Source: Actinomadura sp. K4S16
Lineage (GTDB): Bacteria; Actinomycetota; Actinomycetes; Streptosporangiales; Streptosporangiaceae
Direction of reading: 5' to 3'
Length of the DNA stretch: 64,000 nucleotides
Assembly (NCBI RefSeq): GCF_008327685.1
Contig: NZ_BDDE01000009.1
Coordinates: 62,001-126,000 of the forward strand
Shown here: positions 48,949 through 64,000 of the stretch, piece after piece
Numbering within the stretch: position 1 is the stretch's first letter
How the letters are laid out: each line of letters opens with the position of its first letter
Translations under genes and position numbers: made by a program
Notes under the pieces: model-generated
Database searches by the model: none
Told to the model about the DNA's origin: nothing
The model's input: only the letters and a program-made list of their open reading frames with translations

Positions 48949-50862
48949 GTGCCGCGCCGCCCCGTCCCCGCCGTGAAGGGACCCGGACGGCTCACCGAGC
49001 TGGCCGCGGCCGGCCGGCTCGCCGCCGAGTACCCGCGTGTCCGGGCCCTGCTGCTCGGCGCCTCCGACGCCGAACTGGCCAGGGCAGGGAGGCTGCTGGC
49101 CCGGCTCGACCCCGACGAGGTCGCGCGGACCCATCCCGGCGTGCCGGCGTGCACCGTCGCGATCACCGGGCACGGCACCGTCGCCGGGCTGGTGCCCGCG
49201 CTGACCGCCGAGCTGGCCCGGCACGGGATCCTCACGCGTCCCCACCTGGCTCCGTTCGGCACGTACGTGAGCGAGTTGCTCGACCCCGCGAGCGCCCTGT
49301 ACGCCGCCGAGCCCGACCTGACGCTGTGCGTCCTCGACGCCGGAGTGGTATTCGACGAGGTCCCCCCGTCTTGGCGGCCCGGCGACGTCGAGCGAGCCGC
49401 TCGGGAGAAGGCCGCCCTGCTGCGAAAGCTGGCCGTCGCGTTCACCTCCGCCGGCCGGGGCACGCTGGTGCTCAACACCGTTCCGCTTGAGCACGGGCAC
49501 GCCGCCCAGCTCGTGGACCACCGCTCCAGGGCGCGGCTCGGCATCGTCTGGCGGGAGTTCAACACCGCGCTCCTGGAACTGGCGGCCGAACACCCCGATG
49601 TCGTCGTCCTGGACCTCGACCCCCTCGTCGGCGCAGCCGGAGCGGTCGAGGACCCGCGGCCCTCGGTCTACGCCAAGGCGCACCTGAACGCGGAGGTCCT
49701 CGCGGCCTACGCCCGGGAGGCCGGGCACCTCGCACGGCACCTGGCCGGGCGCACACGCAAGTGCCTGGTCCTGGACCTCGACGGCACGCTGTGGGGCGGA
49801 ACACTCGGGGACGACGGACCGGAGGGCGTCACCGTCGGCGAAGGCCTGCGCGGGGAGGCGTTCGCGAGCTTCCAGCGTGTGGTCGGCCAACTCGCCTCGC
49901 AGGGGATCCTCCTCGCCGTCGTCAGCAAGAACGACGCCGACCTGGTCCGGACCGCGTTCCGGGACCATCCGGGCATGGTGCTGCGCGAGGAGGACTTCGT
50001 CCGGATCGTCGCGAACTGGGGGCCCAAGCCCGACAACCTCGTCGAACTGGCCGCCGATCTCGGCCTGGGCGTCGAGAGCCTCGTCTTCGTGGACGACAGC
50101 CCCTACGAGCGCGACCTGGTCGCGCACCGCCTCCCGGAGGTCGCCGTCGTCGCGGTGGACGAAGAGCCGGCCTGGCACGCGCCGCGCCTGCTGCGCGACG
50201 GCTGGTTCGACGTGGTCGAGCTGACCCGGGAGGACGCCGCGCGTCCGGCCCGCTACCGCGCCGAGCTGGACCGGCGGGACTTCTCCGCCGGGTTCGACTC
50301 CCTGGCCGACTACCTCCGGGAACTGGACGTCAGCGTGGACGTCGCCCCCGCCCGGGAGCGCGACATTCCGCGCGTCTCCCAGATCACGCTGCGCACCAAC
50401 CAGTTCAACCTCACCACGCGGCGCCTCTCACAGGGCGAGGTCGCCGCCATGGCCACGGATCCGGACACCTCCGTGCTGACCGTCCGCGCCGCCGACCGCT
50501 TCGGCGACAACGGGACGGTGGGCGCGGTGTTCCTGCGCCGCCGCGGCGATGAGCTGCACATCGACAACTTCCTGCTGAGCTGCCGGGTCTTCGCCCGAGG
50601 CATCGAACAGGCGTGCATGTCCGCCGTCCTCCTGCACGCGCGCGCCACAGGGGCCAGCGCGGTGGTGGGCACGTACGTGCCGACGCCCCGCAACGCGGGG
50701 GCCCGGGACTTCTACCCGCGGCAGGGCTTCCGGCGCGACGGCGGAGCGGACGGCCCGGACGGCGCGCGCACCTTCCGCCACGACCTGCGCCACATCGCCC
50801 CGGCACCCGGCCACATCAGGCTCACCGCCGGATTCGCGGCATCCGAAGGGACGCAACAGTGA
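48949..50862 (+). CDS. FkbH-like glyceryl-ACP synthase (HAD phosphatase/transferase)
   Basis: A 637-residue protein of the FkbH family, which takes 1,3-bisphosphoglycerate, dephosphorylates it and loads D-glyceryl onto a dedicated ACP. An N-terminal SGNH-like region (about 1-260) precedes the HAD domain, whose motif I is KCLVLDLDGTLWGGTLG near residue 274 with both Asp residues present, followed by VSKNDADLV and FVDDSPYERDLV (motif IV acidic pair). The C-terminal ~150 residues are GNAT-like (LRTNQFNLTTRRL, GTYVPTPRNAGARDFY). The start is GTG 48949, directly after the KAS III stop; the stop overlaps the ACP start, so translation is coupled. Equivalent to Agg1/Tmn16-type proteins and supplies the three-carbon unit of the tetronate ring. 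Confidence 0.94.
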   Translation: MPRRPVPAVKGPGRLTELAAAGRLAAEYPRVRALLLGASDAELARAGRLLARLDPDEVARTHPGVPACTVAITGHGTVAGLVPALTAELARHGILTRPHLAPFGTYVSELLDPASALYAAEPDLTLCVLDAGVVFDEVPPSWRPGDVERAAREKAALLRKLAVAFTSAGRGTLVLNTVPLEHGHAAQLVDHRSRARLGIVWREFNTALLELAAEHPDVVVLDLDPLVGAAGAVEDPRPSVYAKAHLNAEVLAAYAREAGHLARHLAGRTRKCLVLDLDGTLWGGTLGDDGPEGVTVGEGLRGEAFASFQRVVGQLASQGILLAVVSKNDADLVRTAFRDHPGMVLREEDFVRIVANWGPKPDNLVELAADLGLGVESLVFVDDSPYERDLVAHRLPEVAVVAVDEEPAWHAPRLLRDGWFDVVELTREDAARPARYRAELDRRDFSAGFDSLADYLRELDVSVDVAPARERDIPRVSQITLRTNQFNLTTRRLSQGEVAAMATDPDTSVLTVRAADRFGDNGTVGAVFLRRRGDELHIDNFLLSCRVFARGIEQACMSAVLLHARATGASAVVGTYVPTPRNAGARDFYPRQGFRRDGGADGPDGARTFRHDLRHIAPAPGHIRLTAGFAASEGTQQ

Positions 50863-51086
50863 ACACGATCGACGACCTCGTCGCGCTCGTCCGCGACGAA
50901 CTCGGCCTGCCGGTGACGGTCGAGACCGCCGGCCTGGAGTTCGACAGCCTCCCCGGCTGGGACTCGGTCCACCTGCTGTGGCTGCTCACCGTGCTGGAGG
51001 AGCGGACCGGCCGCAGCCTGTCCATGCCGGACCTGCTCGAGGCGGCCAGCCTGGAGAGCGTCTACGCCCTCGTCGCCGCGCCATGA
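50859..51086 (+). CDS. Stand-alone acyl carrier protein for glycerate
   Basis: A 75-residue ACP. The phosphopantetheine attachment site is LPGWDSVHLLWLL with Ser near residue 36. The start is a GTG at 50859 that overlaps the FkbH stop (GTGA), preceded by AAGGGA. The TGA stop overlaps the ATG of the next gene. It should carry the glyceryl thioester made by the FkbH-like protein and present it to the KAS III-like enzyme (Agg2-type role). Confidence 0.93.
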   Translation: MNTIDDLVALVRDELGLPVTVETAGLEFDSLPGWDSVHLLWLLTVLEERTGRSLSMPDLLEAASLESVYALVAAP

Positions 51087-51880
51087 GGACCGCACCCGTC
51101 GCCCACGAGCGGCGCCACACCCTGCACTTCCTGGAGGAGCTGCGGCCGTTCGCGCCGGTCTTCCTGGACACCGAGGTCGACATGTCCCGCGTGCTGGCGC
51201 ACCGCGCCGCGAGCCGCGCCGGCGGCGGGCACTACTCGATCGTCTCCTACGTGCTGCACGTCGCGGGCCGGGCCCTCGTCCGCCACCCGGAGGCCAACGC
51301 CGCCATCCGCGGCCGGGTCCGGCCCACGGTGGCCCGCTACCCGGCGGCACACGGCAAGGTCACCCTGGACAAGACCCTGAACGGCCGGCGGGTGGTCCTC
51401 GCCGCCGTCGTCCCGGACACCGACCGCGCCTCGCTGGAGGAGGTGCAGCGCCGCATCGACCACCTCCGTGACGGTGACCCGGCCGCGATGCCCGAGTTCT
51501 CCGGGGTCCGGGTGCTGCATCGACTGCCATGGCCGCTGCGCCCGCTGGCCTACCGGCTGGGGTCCCGGCCGCTTGCGCGTCGTGCCGAGGTGCTGGGGAC
51601 GTTCGCGGTCACCTCCCTCGGCCACCGTCCGGTGGACGGTTTCCACTCGGTCGGCGGCACCACCGTCACGCTCGGGATCGGCCGCGTGCTGGAGCGGCCC
51701 GTCGTCCGCGACGGGGCGGTCGCCATCGCGCCGATCATGCGGCTCAACCTGGCCTTCGACCACCGCGTGATCGACGGTGCCGAGGCCGCGGACCTGCTGG
51801 CCGACGTCAAGGACGGCCTGGAGGGCTTCGCCGAGCACCTCCCGGCCCTGTCGGGAGAGGGCGCCGATGAACGACGTTGA
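51083..51880 (+). CDS. E2-type acyltransferase acting on the tetronate
   Basis: A 265-residue protein matching only the catalytic domain of 2-oxoacid dehydrogenase E2 acyltransferases, with no lipoyl domain. The active-site motif is NLAFDHRVIDGAEAA with His near 227 and Asp near 231. In agglomerin and RK-682 biosynthesis such a protein (Agg4) acetylates the primary hydroxyl of the tetronate, making a leaving group for exocyclic double-bond formation. The ATG at 51083 overlaps the ACP stop (ATGA), which excludes an upstream in-frame start inside the ACP gene. Its 3' end overlaps the following gene by 14 bp. Confidence 0.92.
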   Translation: MRTAPVAHERRHTLHFLEELRPFAPVFLDTEVDMSRVLAHRAASRAGGGHYSIVSYVLHVAGRALVRHPEANAAIRGRVRPTVARYPAAHGKVTLDKTLNGRRVVLAAVVPDTDRASLEEVQRRIDHLRDGDPAAMPEFSGVRVLHRLPWPLRPLAYRLGSRPLARRAEVLGTFAVTSLGHRPVDGFHSVGGTTVTLGIGRVLERPVVRDGAVAIAPIMRLNLAFDHRVIDGAEAADLLADVKDGLEGFAEHLPALSGEGADERR

Positions 51881-52964
51881 GGAACTGAAGACCTTCGCCG
51901 CCGTGCACGCCCGCACCCAGCGGATGTCGCCGCGGCATTGCGCGGAGATCCTGCGCCGGATCACCGGCGACGAGGAAGGGGCGCGCGGCTCCTGGGCACG
52001 CGTCTGGTGCGAGGCCGCCGAGGAGTTCGAGCGCCGCGGGCGTCCGCTGGAGGCAGGCAGGCACTACGCCATGGCCCGGTTCCCCTATGTGGACGGCCCG
52101 GCCCGCGCGCACGCGCACAAGAAATGCGTGGAGATGTTCGGCGAATGGCGGCGCGGGCTCCGCGGGGTCGAGCGCCTCGACATCGAGGCCGCCGGCGGGC
52201 GATTCGGCTGCTACGCCGCCGGCCTGTCGTCCCGGAAACCGCTGCCGCTGCTGATCGTCACGGGGGGCATCGTCAGCGTGAAGGAGCAATGGGCGCCGAC
52301 GCTTCGGCAGTCCGCCCGGCTCGGCATGGCGTGCGTGGTGACAGAGATGCCGGGCGTGGGGGAGAACGGCGTCCCGTACACCGCACGGGCGCACGAGATG
52401 CTGTCGGCGCTGATGGACGCGGTCGGCTCCCGGGCCGACACCGCCCGCACCTACGCGCTCGCGCTCAGCTTCAGCGGACACCTGGCACTGCGCTGCGCCG
52501 CCGAGGACTCGCGGCTGCGCGGCATCGCGACGACCGGTGCCCCGGTCGGCCCGTTCTTCACCGACGCGTCCTGGCGCCGCGGGGTCCCGCGCATCACCAT
52601 GGACACGATCGCGCATCTCGCCGGGGTCGCACGCGCGGATCTGGACGGGATCCTGCCCGGGTACGCGTTGGATTCCGCCGAACTGGCGCGCGTCCGGGCG
52701 CCCGTCCGGTACGTCTCCAGCCTGCGCGACGAGATCATCCCGCGTGCGGACGTCGCCCGCCTCCGCGCGCACCTGCGCGACCTGAAGGTCCTGGAACTGG
52801 ACGATGTGCACGCTTCGCCGCACCATCTGGCCGAGTCGAGCCTGTGGACGGCGCGGTCGCTGCTGGAGATGAGAGGCCGGGGCGGCGTCCAGGCCGCGCT
52901 CCTCGGCGGGGTGCTGGCGGCGTTGCGGGCCCGTCGCGGCCTGACCGCCCTCCGGAGCCGCTGA
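51867..52964 (+). CDS. Alpha/beta-hydrolase-fold eliminating enzyme (Agg5-like)
   Basis: A 365-residue protein with an alpha/beta-hydrolase core: LPLLIVTGGIVSVKEQW (oxyanion strand), a nucleophile-elbow-like ALSFSGHLALR with Ser near residue 201 (the usual GxSxG second Gly is Ser), and a C-terminal DDVHASPHH with candidate His. It fits Agg5-type proteins, which eliminate acetate from the acetylated tetronate to give the exocyclic methylene. Its position as last gene of the cassette matches. The ATG at 51867 follows GGGAGAGG and overlaps the acyltransferase gene by 14 bp. The stop is only 4 bp from the stop of the convergent P450. Confidence 0.88.
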   Translation: MNDVEELKTFAAVHARTQRMSPRHCAEILRRITGDEEGARGSWARVWCEAAEEFERRGRPLEAGRHYAMARFPYVDGPARAHAHKKCVEMFGEWRRGLRGVERLDIEAAGGRFGCYAAGLSSRKPLPLLIVTGGIVSVKEQWAPTLRQSARLGMACVVTEMPGVGENGVPYTARAHEMLSALMDAVGSRADTARTYALALSFSGHLALRCAAEDSRLRGIATTGAPVGPFFTDASWRRGVPRITMDTIAHLAGVARADLDGILPGYALDSAELARVRAPVRYVSSLRDEIIPRADVARLRAHLRDLKVLELDDVHASPHHLAESSLWTARSLLEMRGRGGVQAALLGGVLAALRARRGLTALRSR

Positions 52965-52968
52965 TCCG

Positions 52969-54165
52969 TCAGGCCGGCACGACGGTCAGCGGCAGGCGCT
53001 TGACCCCGAAGAAGTTCTGCGGGTGGTGCTCCAGTGCCGCACCGGGCGTGACCCGGATGTCCGAGTAGCGGTCCAGCAGGAGGTTCAGGGCGATCTCCCC
53101 CTCCAGGCGGGCCAGTTGCGCGCCCAGGCAGTAGTGGATTCCCTTGCCGAAGGCGATGTGGGGGTTCGGGCGGCGCCGCAGGTCGAACTCGTCGGGGCGG
53201 GCGAACTGCCGCTCGTCCCGGTTGGCGGAGGCCAGCCATGCCTTGACCAGCGAGCGCGGGGGGATCGTCGCCCCCGCGATCTCGACGGCGCCGCGGGTGT
53301 AGCGGGGGATCATCAGGATCGGGGGCCGGTACCGCAGCGTCTCGTCGAACGCCGCGGGGACCAGCGACCGGTCGGCGCGCACCTCGGCCGCGACGCCCGG
53401 GTGCCGGTCCAGGCACTCCACCGTGTTGGTGATCATCATGGTGGTGGTGATGAGCGCGGCCTCCAGCAGTACGCGGCCGAAGTTCATCGCCTCCCGATCG
53501 GTCAGCCGGTGCCCGTCCACGTCTGCCGTCACCAGCCGGCTCAGCAGGTCCCCGGCCGGTTCGGCGCGCCGCCGCCGGCAGTGCTCCAGCAGGTAGGCGT
53601 TCACCTCGCCGGACCCGGCCCCGACCCGCTTCATCGCGTCGGGGTCGGTGACCGGGTCCAGGACGAGGGCGGCCACCATCCGCGCGGCCCACATCTCGAA
53701 CCGGCCGCGGTCGGACGTGGGGATGCCGAGGATCTCGGCGATGACGGTGATGGGCAGCGGCAGCGCCAGGTCCCGCACCAGCTCCAGTTCCGTGCGTCCC
53801 GCGGCCGCGTCCAGCAGCTCCACCGCGGTGCGGCGCACGCGCGGCTCCAGCTCGGCCACCGCCTTCGGGGTGAAGATCCTGCTGATCACGCGCCGCACCT
53901 TCTGGTGTTCGGGCGGGTCCAGCCACAGCATGCTGCCTCGGAACCGGGCCGTGCCCGGCAGCACCGGGGCCGGGTCGCTGGAGAACACGGCGTGGTCGGA
54001 CACGACCCGCTGCACGTCGGCGTAGCGCAGCACGTGCCAGATGCCGTCCGGATCGCGCGCCACAGGCCGCTCGTCGCGCATCCGGCGCGCCCAGCCGAAC
54101 AAGTCCGCACCCCCGTCCGACAGCCGGGGCGGTGCGACGGGCAAGGTCCGCGGGTCGGTGGTCAC
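52969..54165 (-). CDS. Cytochrome P450, paralogue of the first
   Basis: A 398-residue P450, the same length as and clearly paralogous to the one at 15127-16323. The heme loop is FGKGIHYCLGAQLARLE and the K-helix ExxR is DETLR-like near residue 272. The I-helix segment is LLEAALITTTMM: both the usual Gly and the acidic residue before Thr are replaced (Ala, Ile), a stronger departure than in the first copy. Substrate is probably the same polyether scaffold at another carbon. Upstream on the same strand is the methyltransferase gene, 53 bp away, so hydroxylation followed by O-methylation at the new hydroxyl is an attractive but unproven pairing. Confidence 0.93.
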   Translation of the reverse strand: MTTDPRTLPVAPPRLSDGGADLFGWARRMRDERPVARDPDGIWHVLRYADVQRVVSDHAVFSSDPAPVLPGTARFRGSMLWLDPPEHQKVRRVISRIFTPKAVAELEPRVRRTAVELLDAAAGRTELELVRDLALPLPITVIAEILGIPTSDRGRFEMWAARMVAALVLDPVTDPDAMKRVGAGSGEVNAYLLEHCRRRRAEPAGDLLSRLVTADVDGHRLTDREAMNFGRVLLEAALITTTMMITNTVECLDRHPGVAAEVRADRSLVPAAFDETLRYRPPILMIPRYTRGAVEIAGATIPPRSLVKAWLASANRDERQFARPDEFDLRRRPNPHIAFGKGIHYCLGAQLARLEGEIALNLLLDRYSDIRVTPGAALEHHPQNFFGVKRLPLTVVPA

Positions 54166-54218
54166 TGTGCCTCCTCACGGGCCGGCGCCGGACGCCGGCG
54201 ACCACGGGACGGGTGGTC

Positions 54219-55085
54219 CTAGGCGGGCAGGTGGGCGGTCACGACGAGGTAGCCCCCGTAGCCGCCTTGGGCGACGATCTCGTCCCGGAAGGGCAGCACG
54301 TCGCGCTGCGCCTGCATGACCCGGGCCAGGTCAGGCGGGAACTCGGGGTCCTCGTCCAGGCCGGCGCGCATGCGCTCCATCAAGTGCGCCTGGGTCTTCT
54401 GGATGTTGACGCTGACATCGACGACCTCGTCGAGTTCCAGGCCCGCGCCGCGGACCAGCGGAGGGTAGTCCTCGATCGGGATGAGCGGCGAGCCGCCCAT
54501 CCAGGCATCGAACACGGCGCGCGCGGCCCGCTCCGCCTCGGGGGACAGGGTCGCCTTGCGAAACGCCTCGCAGAAGGCGAGCCGGCCCCCCGGCCTCAGC
54601 ACCCGCGCGATCTCGGCGAGCACCCGGGCCCGGTCGGGCATGTGCCCCATGGATTCCAGCGCGAGCACCGCGTCGAAGGAGTCCGTCGGAAACGGCGGGG
54701 CCATCGCGTCGGCGACCTCGAACCGGACCCGTTCGGCGAGCCCGGCCGCCGCCGCGCGCGCGGTGGCCGTCCGCACGTCCTCGGCGCTGACCGAGATGCC
54801 GATCACCTCGGCGCCGGTCGTCCGGGCCACCCGGATGGCGGGCTCGCCGGTACCGCATCCGAGGTCGAGGATCCGTCCCCCCGCCACGCCGAGCTTCTCG
54901 GCCATCAGGTCGGTGAAGCGCTCGGACGCCTCCTCCAGGCTGCTGTCGTCGTCGGGCCCGGTCCAGTAGCCGTAGTGCATGGCGCCGCCGAAGAAGCGGG
55001 TGAGGTGGCGTCCGGTCCGGTCGTAGAAGTGGCCGATCTCGCCCGGCGAGGGGAAGGCGGTGCTCGTCGTCTCTCCAGAGGCCAT
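54219..55085 (-). CDS. SAM-dependent methyltransferase
   Basis: A 288-residue class I methyltransferase. Motif I is ILDLGCGTGEPAIRVA near residue 75, followed by ADAMAPPFPTDSFDAVLALESMGHM and VLRPGGRLAFCEAF, the pattern of UbiE-like small-molecule methyltransferases. The N-terminal FYDRTGRHLTRFFGGAMHYGYW resembles sugar and polyketide O-methyltransferases. It likely makes a methyl ether, a common decoration of polyether ionophores; C-methylation is not excluded. The start at 55085 follows GGAG by five bases. It lies 42 bp after PKS E and upstream of the P450, all on the minus strand, so the three are probably co-transcribed. Confidence 0.92.
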   Translation of the reverse strand: MASGETTSTAFPSPGEIGHFYDRTGRHLTRFFGGAMHYGYWTGPDDDSSLEEASERFTDLMAEKLGVAGGRILDLGCGTGEPAIRVARTTGAEVIGISVSAEDVRTATARAAAAGLAERVRFEVADAMAPPFPTDSFDAVLALESMGHMPDRARVLAEIARVLRPGGRLAFCEAFRKATLSPEAERAARAVFDAWMGGSPLIPIEDYPPLVRGAGLELDEVVDVSVNIQKTQAHLMERMRAGLDEDPEFPPDLARVMQAQRDVLPFRDEIVAQGGYGGYLVVTAHLPA

Positions 55086-55127
55086 GGTGTCTCCATTGGG
55101 TCGCGGCGGGTTGCCGGTGGCGGGTGG

Positions 55128-64000
<8,873 letters not shown>

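Overview
The window is 64 kb of very GC-rich DNA from an actinomycete. Evidence is the strong G/C bias at third codon positions, GTG/TTG starts, SARP and LAL-type regulators, and giant modular type I PKS genes. The genus cannot be fixed from sequence alone; an Actinomadura-like or Streptomyces-like host is plausible. Both edges cut through PKS genes, so the cluster continues on each side. No loading module and no fused thioesterase lie inside the window.

The whole window reads as one biosynthetic gene cluster for a polyketide that combines polyether chemistry with a tetronate head group, the logic of tetronasin, tetronomycin and tetromadurin/ecteinamycin. The polyether signature is a MonCI/Lsd18-like flavin epoxidase (16877-18280) flanked by two small SnoaL-fold proteins resembling MonB epoxide hydrolases/cyclases. 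The tetronate signature is a five-gene cassette (47919-52964): KAS III-like enzyme, FkbH-like glyceryl transferase/phosphatase, stand-alone ACP, E2-type acyltransferase and alpha/beta-hydrolase-fold eliminating enzyme (the Agg1-5 set of the agglomerin pathway). The compound itself cannot be named from this window.

Layout. 1-8190: 3' part of PKS A (DH-KR-ACP / KS-AT-DH-ER-KR-ACP). 8326-10470: crotonyl-CoA carboxylase/reductase and type II thioesterase. 10580-13787: TetR regulator, ABC ATPase and permease. 13888-15054: LAL-type regulator fragment lacking its DNA-binding end and carrying a TTA codon. 15127-18782: P450, SnoaL protein, epoxidase, SnoaL protein, in alternating orientation. 19035-45944: PKS B, PKS C, a SARP regulator and PKS D on the plus strand, probably one operon. 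45952-47682: second transporter permease (minus). 47919-52964: tetronate cassette. 52969-64000: P450, methyltransferase and PKS E, all on the minus strand.

PKS logic in the window: B = KS-AT-DH-KR-ACP, KS-AT-DH-ER-KR-ACP; C = KS-AT-KR-ACP, KS-AT-KR(probably redox-inactive)-ACP; D = KS-AT-(eroded KR)-ACP; E = (DH)-ER-KR-ACP, KS-AT-DH-KR-ACP. PKS D looks like the last extension module. It delivers a beta-ketoacyl thioester without a TE, which is what the neighbouring tetronate cassette needs for chain release onto a glyceryl unit.

Regulation. A short motif, ATAGGG(G), occurs in six intergenic regions. In three of them a second copy lies exactly 11 or 22 bp away, the phasing typical of SARP operators. 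No stretch over about 300 bp lacks a gene. PKS D and PKS E share a perfect 650-bp inverted repeat plus two near-identical blocks, a sign of recent gene conversion and a possible substrate for inversion of the 14-17 kb between them.
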